A program made the position numbers and the translations under genes. This document shows, in pieces, positions 10,553 through 23,338 of a stretch of DNA of 64,000 bases (positions are counted from its first letter, which is position 1; each line of letters begins with the position of its first letter). The stretch is from Capitella teleta. Taxonomy: Eukaryota > Annelida > Polychaeta > Capitellidae. Location of the stretch: assembly GCA_000328365.1 (NCBI GenBank), contig KB310219.1, positions 25,629-89,628 of the forward strand, in the 5' to 3' direction. The notes under the pieces were generated by a model. That model had not been told where the DNA came from. It did not search any database and was given only the letters and a program-made list of their open reading frames with translations.

Positions 10553-12387
10553 TACTATATACAGAGGACGCGACTTTGAAAAGATTTGAATGCAGAGAAA
10601 AGTCTTAAATCAACGGCGGCACACATTTAACTAGTCTGATATGGCGTCAACATGGCGTTAGTTACTGCAAACTTGCAGCATGGTACTAGGCGACTGCATG
10701 GGCTCACAGGGGTCAACTAGGGGTCAACTTCGGATTGAGCAAAAATCTATTGCTTGGTGTTAAAAGAAGAATCTGCCCGTTATATTATATTTTGATAGCT
10801 GTTATTTCACTCGCTATCTGCTGGCGACCAGGCTTGATATTTTTATTTGCCAGGAAGATTTTTGAGTTTGATTTCGAGCTCTGTATGGACTGTTAAAATT
10901 GTGAAAATGAAGGTGTTTATATAACTTATGCATATATAAGTAGATGCATAACATACAGCGTCAGTTGGATAAACAAGTATTCAGTCCACGAGTCAAGTTT
11001 TACTAGTGAGACATGAACAATATACCCGGGACCCATAACAAGTGCTATGGCTTAGTAGTCCCTTTTCATGACCCTCACCACATTGGTCCAAATCTTAACC
11101 CGCCTTTCAATCCAAGAGATAACCTTGGTCCAAAGTTTTATCAGCCAAGCAGCCTTCGCACTGTGTTCTCATGGGACTGAATCTAGATTGACAATTTACA
11201 AGATGGCAGCACGCAATCGTCTGCTTCGGCGTAACCCCACACAGACTCAAGTGACCCTTAGCAACGAAGCTACGAAGCGACAGATTGATTATACGATGAT
11301 CATAATATGAAATAATACATTACATATATGTCATATAATATACAGGTAGCTAACACCCTCAATCTATCTCTAGGACGTTTATAGCTTCTGACAGGAAGGA
11401 GACGAACAATTAGCATATGATATAAAATTAATAATATTGAATATATAATGATGTTGCCTGCCTAATGTATTACCTGACTGTCACACTACGCATAATAATC
11501 TTCATAACAAATTTTCTCAGCATATCACACTGTTATACGTGGGGCTTTACGCAAAACAAAATGATTCTAATGATTCTGAATTCCGTTCATTTAGCTATTT
11601 GTGAGGATTTCTTCAAGTTGTTGATTTTTCTGAAAACTATAAGTTTGATTTGAAGATAAAATGAGACCATTTTTCAACCAGAGAAGCCTCAGCAATGTCA
11701 TGCCATTTCTATAATCGCTCTGATGATTATAAAGATCTTCTTCCACGTGTGTCTCTTTATCAGACTTCTCTGACTCTTAGTCGTTGAACTCATTAAAGAT
11801 AGCATCAAATCTGTGATCTGTCTAGACATTCGATGTTCTTTTTCTAGAGTAGCTTGTTGGATCCTTGTGTTCGAAATTTCCATGCAATGCTATGACTCGC
11901 ATTGACTTTCAGTCAGGCCATTCCGTGACCCGAATGAAAGCATTTCATTGCTTTTAGTGCAAGTAGGATGAGATTCCGAAAGCTTGGATCCTCTTCATCC
12001 AAAAAAAAATGAGAAGAATGATGTACCCTGATCAGAAAGGGGAAGAAATATTATCAGTTTTCCTTCCTGGGAAGGAAATGATTGATTCTCGCATTGAAAA
12101 TGCAACGCTATTTTCATCTTCATATAAGTTAGAATAAGTTGGAACACTTATTAAGGCTCTATTGTCACACTATAGAATAAATATGATATAATATGTAGCC
12201 ATGCCTAGGTGATGATAATAATTAATTACTTGTCTCAAGGTTATGAATTCATGTAGTTAAATAAGAAATACCATGAATCAGAAGAATGTTTCTCTGTAGT
12301 ACTGCTAACTGATATAATTGAGTCATTGGCAAAGCTCATGGAGCAATCTCGTATCATGTTGATTTCAATCACCACGAGTTCCTCTAT
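10553..12387. other. intergenic, no gene
   Basis: AT-rich with only short chance frames; no structured repeat or RNA gene recognised. Confidence 0.55.
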
Positions 12388-13135
12388 ATAGCGTTTGTCT
12401 CACGGCCCAAAAAGAGCTAAAAATAGAATTCCGCACTGCGCATGCGCGGAAAAGTGCGGACAAAAATCTATGGCGTCCTATCTTTTCAATGNNNNNNNNN
12501 NNNNNNNNNNNNNNNNNNNNNNNNNNNNNNNNNNNNNNNNNTCATGAGTGTTGTCATGTCATCTATGAATGATACTATGATAGAATCTATGACTCTTAGG
12601 CACTCTGTGACTGTATTGACTGACCATTCACTGCATTGATCAGTGATCAATTGATGCTGATCCCAGGGTCAGGTTGCTTAACTATAGCCCCCATCGATTT
12701 ATCATGAAAATTAGTATTTTTAAGCCACCTCAGCACGCATAACTTCCCAAGCACCTGAAGATAACCATTTTCTTGAATTTTTTTACGCTTGGCCGGATGC
12801 TTTGTACGCAAAACAAGAGAGGCCGAATGGATAAGCATAACGTCTATAGTGCTCTGAGTGCGTTATGAAAGTTCAGACTCGGGACAGATTTAATTCGTTT
12901 CGAGTGTAAAACTCTATAAAACCCTGTAATCCTGATTAAAAATTAAGCTGAACGTATGCCTGACTCGATTCATTTGATATCAACACAATCGGAGCCCAAT
13001 TTCGTACATAAACTGGAAAAACATAAATACCCATGCCTGTTCAAGGCGTTGTCAAGAAAGCGCGCATTTTGAAGATTTTGTCCGAATTTTTGTTTGGGCA
13101 CACAAAGTGATGACGTCACGTGAGACAAACGCTAT
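12388..13135. mobile_element. MITE-like element with 17-bp inverted ends
   Basis: The left end ATAGCGTTTGTCTCACG (12388-12404) is the exact reverse complement of the right end (13119-13135). Further in, both sides hold a GGACAAAA motif. A palindrome GCGCATGCGC (12438-12447) lies near the left end, and TGACGTCA overlapping CACGTG (13111-13122) near the right. No transposase frame is visible. A 50-bp assembly gap lies inside. The target duplication could not be fixed. Confidence 0.5.
12492..12541. other. assembly gap
   Basis: Run of 50 N, most likely a gap of unknown true size. Similar 50-N runs lie at 29045-29094 and 42239-42288. Confidence 0.95.
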
Positions 13136-13183
13136 TGCACATTAGCATAATGGTCACTATTTATTTTACATGTATGGATCTTG

Positions 13184-13745
13184 ATGTAGCGACTCCAATA
13201 CCACATCATTTATCCACGGGTTGGATGGTCAGCTCCAAGCTCGTATTAACGAAGACACAACGCTACCAATCGTTTTATTTTGGCTTTAATTTACTTTCGA
13301 CATATATCCAGAGAAGAATATCCAAAATAGTAAGATCGAATAGAAATCCTAGAAGGTGGTTTGCACGAGGATAGTGAGCACAAAAAAAGTGATAAAGTTC
13401 ATGGAAAATACTCGTCCTACATACTAAAATCACAGATGTATGGCAGCCTGCATTTCTAATATACAATGCAGTAAATTAGTATCTCCCAAGTATTTGCTAT
13501 CTGACAGAAATTGCGGGAAGTGTTTACTTCCCGCTTATCGCTTCTCGACGAACTTCTGACCCCCATTGTTCGCTAATTGCATCTTGGCCTTCTGACCCCT
13601 CATTATTGCTGATTGCCCCTTTGGAGATGGAAGCATTTCCGTGCAAGCTCTGCCCTAAGGTGAACAAATACCGGCACAGTATATATAATAGTAATTACAT
13701 ATGCTATAATAAAACATCGTGTAATGTAGTTACTTAACTGATCCG
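13184..13745 (+). repeat. dispersed repeat A, copy 2
   Basis: Same landmarks as copies 1 and 3: AGCTCCAAGCTCG near 13232, ACGAACTTCTGACC near 13548, TTGGAGATGGAAGCA near 13621, and an end near GTAGTTA at 13730. This copy matches the LINE at 48.4 kb best, sharing ATCCAGAGAAGAATATCC (13306-13323). A peptide reading SNTTSFIHGLDGQLQAR here lines up residue for residue with SQTVLFADEFDRKLQAR of that LINE. Confidence 0.6.
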
Positions 13746-14061
13746 ATCCGACAAATAATTTTTAGCCTAAATAAAAAACTGCCCAGCTCATTTGTGGCTG
13801 CCATAGTAGTGTAGAAAATCAAGTGCGCATAAGGCTTGTATAAAAAGTGCATGTTGTTTGGAGTGACGACCACGCTTTGTGCTAAAGCGGCACAAGTCGT
13901 AACACACAATATGCGGCACGAATTTAGGTGGCAAGGCTCTTGTTATTTCCGTCATTACGCATTCTGCCTTGATGCCCTAATTGAACAATAAACCACAGGC
14001 TAAGTAGTCTGTTGTTACAAAGTCCATTATTCACACTCGTGTTTGCAGAAAAAACAGTCAT
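13746..14061. other. intergenic, no gene
   Basis: No gene or repeat recognised. Confidence 0.5.
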
Positions 14062-14140
14062 AGGGCCACCGAGTAGTTCACCTGACTGCAATCGTTTCCA
14101 ACTATTGGGGTCCAGGTCCCGGGTTCGAGACCCGATGATT
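14062..14140 (+). repeat. tRNA-like SINE head (putative)
   Basis: An A-box-like stretch (CACCGAGTAGTTCACC from about 14068) is followed 40 bp later by a perfect B box within CGGGTTCGAGACCCG (14120-14134). The spacing is that of an internal Pol III promoter. The stretch does not fold into an obvious tRNA and is followed by an unrelated T-rich tail, which suggests a tRNA-derived SINE or an isolated relic. Only one copy is visible here, so family status is not established. Confidence 0.4.
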
Positions 14141-16228
14141 GTGAATCTTAATTTTAACTCGTTAGAAGTATATTTATTACATGACACTGCAGTGTTAACT
14201 AGTTCTTCCTATTCTTTCTTCCTATGTTCATTTAATGTATTTTCAATATTTTTTATTGTTGTTTGTGCTCTTTTTATCTTGGTATTTTTCTTCTTCTGGT
14301 GTCCTGGATGAAATAAATATTCGTATATATACATGTATGGACAACTGCACATTGTATATAGACACTTGGAATATGCCAACCCATATAGCCTAGCTTCAGA
14401 ATGATGTTTACCAACGCTCAGTAAATGAACTACGATGTTTCATCTATCGACTGAGAAATGCACTTGCTGGATGTGGGCCTGCTAAATAATAGCAGTTTAA
14501 TGGCTCTTAGTGGCACTTTTACGTCTGGTGGCAGGAACAAATTACGTTACTTTTACGCACCTTTTGGATAACCAATTTGGGTATGAATAATTTGCCCATG
14601 ACCCATGCTGGACCATAAGTAATACAAAAACAAGCAGCTAACGAACCTTGGGGCACAGAACTCTACCGTAAAGGAGGGTAACACAAAGTTCAGCTTAATG
14701 TGTTAAACAAATGACACTCTTCCATGCTCACCTTGAATTGGCTTTCGCACATTATTATCTAATGCTGCCTCCTCTTAATAACACCTTTATCTGGCAATCG
14801 GGCCCACATGTTGTGGTCATTTGGGTTGATAGAGCGGGAGCGGAGACTTTATTGCTCTCTATGGGAGCATAATGTCGTTCATGCAAACCTGGTACCCTTT
14901 AGAATTAGAACAGTTGTAAGGGATGTTAGGGGACATAGACACCATGGAAGCAATTATAAGAACAAACACCCAGGGAGTATATGGTACAATTTGACATGCA
15001 TGATAAGAACAGCATATCACGCCATTAATACAAACCCATTGGGGATTATCATCACAGTCCATTGACTATACAAACCTAGTCAACATGTGAAAGCTTAAAA
15101 TGTTGGATGTTGGATGTTACACTCGATCAACATTAAAATACGCCACACCCCAGTAATTTCCTTCATCAAATCAGAACAAGCAAACGTCGTTATTACTGAC
15201 CCAGAAGCACAAATTTTCAATTCGATGTTATCAATTCCTTGACGAGATAGCTAGGGAGTAATGGTGTTCTTTGTCGCAGCAGGTCAGAACCATTTCCAAG
15301 AAATCTAGAGGAATAGAATGTCCTTCACGGGTAAAACTCTTGAATACTGCAACCCTGCGTAACAAGTGTTGCGTGTTAGCATGCGGGAGAAGGAACTTTT
15401 GGGATCTCTTGATGAGAGTAGAGCAAATCGCAGTTCCTGTCACCCACCGTGCTTTTCATCTTAGACACGTGTCACCTACGAAAAGGAACCGCATAACTCA
15501 ACCCTTCCCATGACGCTTCTGAAAAAGGGTAATGAACAGATAAAAGTTTAGAGTGCGGGGATATTAGGAACTAGCCGTGATGGAAAACGCTCTTAATCAC
15601 ATCACCCTACGGCGAATATCGCACAGAACTGGGCTACGCTTCGCAATTTGGAAGCAATATTTTGAGAGAGCACATTTGAATGAGAAATCCATATAAAGGC
15701 CAAGAGGCTTATTACGGTTGGCTACTTTCTGCCCCTCAGAGAAATGAACGATGTATCTATGCTCTACAGACTGGGCTCACAGTCCTTGTCATCATTTCAG
15801 GCCAATTACGCAACAATGAAAAGGCAGTGAAATTGACGTTGTGTATTACGACTTACGGTAAGTCGTTCTCAGAGATTGTCTCCACTGCCTTGTCCTGGGG
15901 CTAAGACAATCATCTATCATTAATGTCTAGACGCATAGGCCTAAATCTGCTTGACACTTAAGGGTCCAATCGAAATAAGAACTCTAGTACAGTGCATCGC
16001 ATACTCGCACGTGTGAGCTTTTTTATGTTTATTATAATTATAGATGATTCATAGTAATACACAAAAATGAATATCGAGTTTCTGATTGCAGACGACTCTT
16101 AATATAGCTAGATATCTTTACTACCAAATACCACTTTATATTAATAATCTAATCTCACCTCCATTGAGCAATTCTTCAATAGTCTCTTTCAAAAAGAAAG
16201 AAAGAAAAAAAAACCTAAAATCTATGAG
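14141..16228. other. intergenic, no gene recognised
   Basis: Two overlapping frames at 15231-15513, one per strand, have mixed composition, but neither shows a recognisable domain. Confidence 0.5.
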
Positions 16229-16790
16229 GAGAGGAGGTGAGCTATTTCAATAAAGGCACCAGTCCAGATCTTAGCTTCAGCAGCGGAAAGGACCTGAGCT
16301 ATGAGAGTAGTCGGTGACCAAGTAACGGGTGATGGCGGATTCGGCCGTCTCGGTGGACCCAGCAACACATGTTGCATGGGTGATGTTGTGAATAGCTGCG
16401 TTTTGTTGACTGTGCCCATAATCTGCATGCTGAGATGTCATTGTTCCCTGTGCACGCCCGAGAGGCAGAAACAGCAGGGGGCAAAGTCGAGAACCACAAG
16501 CTCTTTCCCTTCAACAGACAGTCAGTGACAGTGTCCACGATTGTGACGAATTCCGTCGCGGACTTCGCAAGTGACGTTCCGACAGTCTCTCAGTTGCAGT
16601 TGGACGCGCCTGCGGCGGTGTCTATTTATTTTGACATTCTGGTGCTTGCCCGAGGCTTCTTGGAATGTGACTTTGACTTCCCCTCGGATCAGTGAAAGAA
16701 CGAAACGACCAGTACATGGTACAAATAAGGCCAAGGGCCAAACATTACAAAAACGCTGCGGGAAGCGATCAGTGTGACTCTAGCGGTTTT
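16229..16790. other. GC-richer block with overlapping open frames, unassigned
   Basis: Base composition rises sharply compared with both flanks, and long frames are open on both strands. Plus: 86 codons ending at 16695, including SVADFASDVPTVSQLQLDAP. Minus: 68 codons at 16222-16428, including LLGPPRRPNPPSPVTWSPT. Neither reading shows a motif I can name. The composition resembles exonic or mobile-element coding DNA, but strand and frame cannot be decided. Confidence 0.35.
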
Positions 16791-16999
16791 CACAACACAA
16801 GATTGGGCTGTACAGAATAAATTGCACATTAACTGATTACTCGAGCACAATCATCATCGGTAAGTAAGTAGTAAAGCCAGCAGATTGTCTACAAACCGAT
16901 ACCCCTAACCTTTGGAAAATAACTGCACTCATCCTCCGCAGAGATGCAAGAAGCATCGCCAAAGCGGCAAGCACCGACAGGCGTCAATGACATTACCCA

Positions 17000-17300
17000 A
17001 GCGCGAGCGCATGCACATGCGAGTCGCGTCAAAGGCTAAAACCACCAAACCTCGTGGGAAACAACCACGGGTGCCTATGTGTTGGGAAAACCAAGACACA
17101 TGATGAAGGGCAAAGAGATGCCAACAATAACAAAACACGATTGACATGCCTGAAAAAAAGCAAATTCACATGCACAGAAAAGCCAAACCTTGTTCCAGTC
17201 GTGGGGAACAGCCACGGGTACCACGTGTGGGTCACTCTTACGAGACACGTAATAAAGGGCAAAGAAATACAATGCCAACAAAACCAAGTACCAACCGAAG
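17000..17300 (+). repeat. two-copy direct repeat, about 150 bp per unit
   Basis: Unit 1 (about 17000-17150) and unit 2 (about 17159-17300) share, in order, ATGCAC, CGTGGG/GTGGGG..CCACGGGT, and AAAGGGCAAAGARAT..CCAAC, at offsets of about 147-159 bp. Both can be read as basic peptide segments with the core RG(K/E)QPRVP, but unit 1 has stops after that core, so a working protein is unlikely. Confidence 0.55.
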
Positions 17301-20300
17301 TTGTACAAAGTGCATAAAACCTATGCACGCATGGTACTGGGCATGGAACATAATATAAAATGTAAAAACGTTATGAAATGGACACAAACAGGGGCTTCAG
17401 TCCCCAGTGATCACAAAATTTAACCTTTCGTGACAAAATAAAATGACATCAAACATTAACTGACCGGGACTGATAAAGTTATATCGCCTGCAGCAATCAT
17501 CATCCGCGCAAAATCTACCGACTTGCAAGCAATCGCGAGCATAAATGAAGCAACAGCCCACGAGACTAGAGTTCGTGCATGGTAGAGACGTATCTAAACT
17601 AGGGCGTAATAGCCGCCCATGGAAACAGGAAAATGCTAAAACAGTTAGTACAAGTATCCTTAGTTATGGCATATCATGACAAGTTCAAATCGGATATTTA
17701 ATGAGCTGGCAATGCTAGTCCCACCAACATCAGGATTGTTGACACTAAAACCGTTTAATCGTAAGCGACGCTTCATTTTGTCAACACCTGCACCCCCTCC
17801 TCAGTGCTCTTTTCTATAAGTCACACGCCCTTTCAACGTTTCGTTGTTGATAAAATTTACATGTGTATTCTTATTCTTGTTTTGAAGTTACTGAACCGTG
17901 AATATCATAAGTCTTACAACACCAATTAAATCGTCTTAGCCCTTTCTTTTGCAAGCAACGCCGACTTTTCCTGCGCAAAACGCATATGAAAGGCAGAGAA
18001 CACGCCTTGTTCGCCTTGTATTCGATGGTGTGGGTTTTATATAAAAAAAAAGTTACTTACTTGGTTATTATTCAACCAAATAGTTTTCAGTTAAATTCAG
18101 TAGTCAACAATTTTACAGTTACAACCAGTCGGTTTCTTGCATACCAGGAGTTGTGAAAATAATTTTACTTGTCCTCCAATGCAAAGATGGTTTAAATGTT
18201 TCAATGTTGTTTTCACATATGAAAGCAAGTTATTAATGAGATATATATCAAAGATCGGTTTACTGTTGTTAGTGAGATGTGTGACTTGGCTACCTAATAC
18301 TCACATACCGATGACAAAAAGTCGGATAACTATCCACTTTGTACAATGCATAACTTATTATGTCCTATTCAATAAACTGTAAAATGCGAACCAAAAGGTG
18401 CCTTTGGCCTTCAGCCAAATAGAGTTCTGCGTCGCCTATACATATTGAAACCTATGGAACGCCTGTTCAACGCTGAGCTGGTCTAAACCGATTCAGCATT
18501 TGTGTCATAAGTTCTGAAATACATGCTTGACCGAAAGTGAGCAAGTGTGCCTCGAAAAACCAACAAACCACCCATTGGGCTGACATGATATCTGCTGATG
18601 GGCATACTGGAACAACCAGCGCTTCTCTGACATCGCATAATTGTGGCTGCAGAATGGCTGCACGAATAAACTAATACTGAAATTAACGGACACCAAGAAT
18701 AGAAAACGTGAATTGAAACAAACAAAAAGTTTTGTTGAGCATACCTATCATATCACACGGTTCTATTAACATATAAACAAATCAATTTAGCTACGCTGCA
18801 GTGGTTTATCAGGTCTCCGAGCACAAAGGAAAGCAAGCAACCCAAAGCAGCCTTCAATTGGTCCATGAATGTTTTCATCAAACGCTATGCTGACACTACA
18901 CCGGATGATGGAGGCGGCTCCTGTGGCCTTTATAAGAGGGCAATGGGCCGACAGCTTCAGCACACATCTGTGGGGCAGCACAGCATTCGTTCTTGTGGTA
19001 ACGGTGGATTAAACCAATGTGAATGTGGCATCAATAGGACGATGCAATCGAGTCACTTCTGGCGCTACCTACTGGCCATAGAGATTATTGGGAGTAGAGC
19101 ATTTGCTCAGTTGGATCAGCCAGATGGTGATCTGTGTGATGAAGTTGGGTAAGCCACAAGGCTGCTGTCATTGGTATATTCACAATTGATCATTGAAAAT
19201 TAGCAATGATTTTGTGTTGGTGTCTTGGTAACAATGGAAAACAGAGTTGCTCAGGGAGTAATACGCATGGATTGGTTTAATACCTTTGTTAATGGATGTA
19301 TATACTTGTAGCTCTTCGACTTATCGTCAATAGTGATGTCTCAAAATAATGAGAACAAAGCGTACTGCAAGATTGTCTCGGTTTCGCGATTCATTATAGC
19401 GCTCAAAAGGCAGGCTCGTGTTGAAATATCGGTTGAAATTTATTTCATAAGACTAAAAACCGGGTTTTTCAGGATGACTATATTCTTAGTTTTTCAATTC
19501 TATGATATACGATGCGTAAAAAAACAACAAATGTCAATAATATGCTTATGCTTTTATCGCCGTCGTGATGCAATTGAAATATGTACACGTGGCTTCAACT
19601 ATATGACAGGTATACTTATTAGAAAGCTTCATGCATCATTATACTAAAAACAGATTTAAAGCAATTAATACCGACTCCGAGCCAAAAGTTTTAAAACAGA
19701 GAGATTATTGAACGTGAGGATAACATTCAAGTAATAACTAATAAAATGATGACTATTGATCTGACTGAAGCAATAACTGGATTCTACAGCAACACCATAT
19801 TAATATTTTTTTGGTTAGTAAATGTTTAGGCGAAGTTATTGAGATCGAACTTTTAGTATATTTTTTTATTCATCATGATTGATTGGCACCTCTTACATTC
19901 ATTACGGGAGAATTATATAGGTTGGGTTTTGGGGTGTATATATATCATAGAACCTTGAGAAGTTAAAAATTTGGTAATCATTTCCACGAAGCACTTTAAA
20001 CTTTCTCAGTATGTTTCTGCCAAGCACATCAAAATAATGTTTTGCGATGTACTATATCTTTGAATCTGCTTTTGGGCAATTCATATGTTTGTGTGACAGC
20101 TTAAATGCTAATATCATAAACCAATGGACTCATCTAATGAGCTTTAGAATGATCTATAAACATATTGTATGGGTGATTAGCCGTATTTGTATGAGGCAAT
20201 GAAATAGTGCTAGGATATCATTCTATTTTATTTGCAGCATCCATGCAAAATCAGCACACGCAGCATTACGCACTAATGGTCATGTTTTGTTCAAAGGAAT

Positions 20301-20594
20301 GACACGTTTATACGTAACAGTCTGACTTCTCCGTATGAATACTTCCCATGGCTCCCAGCAGTCTGAGATTAAAATAATCTTAGTGCAGATTCTGTCATCA
20401 TCCATCACTAGATGGGCCTGGATTCAGGATTCTTCTTATCATTATGGTGATATTATCTTACAGAGAGACAATGAACTGTGACAAGAGTAGCTTACCCTTT
20501 ACGCAGTAACATTATATTGATTTTATCAAGAACTAGGGCTATGCAATCAAATACCTACCTTTGACAATACAAAATATACATCTTAGCTTCACAT
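17301..20594. other. intergenic, no gene recognised
   Basis: Short frames at 18483-18725 (-), 18865-19152 (+) and 19333-19647 (+) lack recognisable domains. No RNA gene recognised. Confidence 0.5.
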
Positions 20595-21082
20595 TGTTAA
20601 GGACACAATGGGGAATTTTTACACGATCTTTAAGTCTAGTATGGCTCTACAAACTATTATAATGTATTACAATTTTTAGATAGAGAATACACGATTATAC
20701 ATCCATCGCCTATGCAAACAGTCCATTCACACCAAAAATATGAAGTTCACAACGATAACATACGGATACCACCAACAGAAGGTCTCCCAACTATACATAT
20801 AGATCCATGCTTTACACGCTAAATTTGACGGCAGTCCCTCACCCACAAACCCAGCATATATAAACAGACCGTTCCAATCCCACTCCCAGTCTCCAAGTAC
20901 CTGTTACAGACCACACCAACAGACCCTGAGATTTCCCTGTGATCATTCATCGTTGCAATTCACTTTCAAGGTAACATTAAAAGTCCGTATGAAGTAATCA
21001 GACGTCACCCTTATTATTCCAGATCATATTTTGAAATAATTCATCTAGGTCTGGATATTTATGAAGAGGTGGAGTCAAAACA
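20595..21082 (+). mobile_element. solo LTR of an LTR retrotransposon, copy 2
   Basis: A 488-bp fossil of the same family as 6651-7217. It starts TGTTAAGG, ends AAAACA, and is bounded by the 5-bp duplication CACAT (20590-20594 and 21083-21087). Shared internal blocks include ACAAACCCAGCATATA, CCAGTCTCCAAG and ACACCAACAGACCC. It is a solo LTR with no internal region. It differs widely in sequence and length from copy 1, so both look old. Confidence 0.75.
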
Positions 21083-21087
21083 CACAT

Positions 21088-23265
21088 TTAATTTGTATAT
21101 GCCATTGAGCGGTTGCTTATAATTATTAGCTACTACTTGGATACGGTTGTGTCTACATGATCACTGCACAATGCACGCAAATAAGTACAAATTGTTCGCC
21201 TTATAAGTAACACATAATTTCTACACCCTCAGTATGGCCTACTTACGGGTGAGTGCAGGTCATTGTGTTATATACGTTGATAAATTATATTGACTTTATG
21301 ATATAGCTATGCTTGAGGGTATTTTTGCTAAGAAATTCGCATTATATAGGTTGCCATGGTTATAAATACAATAATAGGAGAAATAGACAATTATTGTATA
21401 GAGAGGTATTCCTCACAATACCCTGGCAATAATAATGAAAGTGATGCACGCTGCCTGTGGTCATTAGGCATTTAGGTTAGGGGAGTGAGGGGAGTATGCT
21501 ATCGTTAGTATAGGGTGTTATTGGTGAGTTGAATGCTCCCTACAGCAATAAAACAATGATATACATACCAATATACCAATATCATTCAGCGTGCATTATA
21601 AGGCATCCCCATTTGCACTGTACCAACCTCAAACTGTATCAAAGCACACGCAAACTCATTAGCTGCATGGTCTCCCTGGATGTACATGTATTTTCTCAGA
21701 ACACTTCATAGAGACCCAGTAGTCTTATAAATACTGAGTATGGCACACGAAAGGTGATGCGTAATGGCCACTGAAGGTCATGAGACGCATCTCTAAGGGA
21801 TCTGTAGGTATTCGGATTAAAGCGTTTCCTCTCCATGGCGACTCGACTTGACCTTCAAGGGTTTTAGCCTTGTTTTAGATGTTATTATTCATAGTTTTTA
21901 TTTGTCTAACCACGTTTGTATTTTGTATTGATTAATATTGGGTATAATAACATGATTGCAAGCAAAGGAACCGAACGGTAAATTAAATTACTTTACAAAC
22001 TAAATTCCAGTACAGTTTACACCCAATTCATCCTACTACTAATTCACTGTTGCCATTAATATTGTCTCTCCTGTGTATCCTTCCATCTATTTCCTACGAT
22101 AAGACATGCTTTGAAAACATTGCAGCTCGATAGACTGAACCTGAAACTCATAAACAATCTTCATTGTCACTCTTCGAAAAGCAGATTGATGGCAGACGAC
22201 ACCGTTCGCAAAAAAAATTAAAAATTAAAAAATTTAAAAAATGGGCAAATATCTGGGAAATAAATAAATTGCTGGAAGACCCTTTGTTATTTGAGTATGC
22301 TTATATTGGGTACAGTCCATATATGTGTAGTTAAACTTGCAAATAGAACAAAATTTGACAGTTACAATAGCGTCAGCAAGGAATCTATAATTAGATGAGC
22401 ACCAAGCTAATCTCAATAATGAGTAATGGTAATCAAAACATTTGCTAGCTTAAGTTAATTACAAGCATTACACTTTGACATCACTCACCTTGAGTAATTG
22501 GTACTGTAGTGAACGGAGCAAAAATTATGTGCTGATATAATTGATGTATTTTAATTTCAGCATGATTAATTATCTGCTGAATCCTAAAGTAACCAATTTT
22601 TACCTCAGTTATTTCTATGTTATAATGATCATCTTGATAATATTATATTCTTAACGTGTGAAGCAAATGTTTACAGAATAAAGCAAATTAATATGTAGTA
22701 TCACCTTAAGGAGTTTCACAGGCGAATCATCGTACAAGTATGCACTCTCTCCTTTTCTTTCAATCATCACTATTGTTTGTCCAATGAAAAATTTAAGCCA
22801 ATCCCAGAATGTCAGAGAACTAATTAGCTTCGTCTCTGACAATTCTTAGTCGTCTCCATTTCAACTCTGTCTGATCCATATCCTCCCCGCATCTGACGTA
22901 ATAATACTGGGTCGTGCTTAACGATCATTTAACATACAGAACGTGACTAATCATCTCAAATTTTGTTCCCATAGCTTGTTGAGGATGTTGGTCTCTGTGC
23001 ACCAACTGGTAATTTTCATATTTGCACTCTCGACCTAGAACCCAGCAGATGCTAAAATTTACAACGTTCATTTCAAAGATAATATCCTCCCTTATCTCTG
23101 GTTCATTTTTAGTTGAACGTCTGCTGGTGAGACAGGAGCATGTACCTTTCTGGCAGAAAGTGTGCTCGAATTATCACATTGCCTATAACACCCTATGGAC
23201 CTTTCAAAACCGGGCTTTGTGATGATATAAAACGTTGTAGATTCCTTCGAGACACTAACATTTTG
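21088..23265. other. intergenic; should hold or precede the receptor's first exon
   Basis: The first coding exon of the receptor gene that follows (signal peptide) should lie here or further left. No ATG-plus-hydrophobic stretch followed by a suitable phase-2 splice donor could be identified with confidence. No other gene recognised. Confidence 0.4.
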
Positions 23266-23338
23266 TCTGATGGGAATTCGAACAGCCGATCTTGATATTA
23301 GAAGTACGCAGTCTCATCCATTAACATTATACCTCGGT
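23266..23338 (-). pseudogene. tRNA-like relic
   Basis: The minus strand contains a D-arm-like block, an anticodon-loop-like CTTCTAA (TCT) and a T-loop TTCGAAT followed by TCCC, at roughly tRNA spacing (73 nt). The acceptor ends do not pair and the T stem is poor, so it is at most a decayed intronless tRNA-Arg-like copy. Confidence 0.35.

Noticed and set aside
22985-23038. Signal-peptide-like frame MLVSVHQLVIFIFALST as first exon of the Cys-loop gene
   Set aside because: It ends at a stop, and no GT donor of the required phase lies before it.
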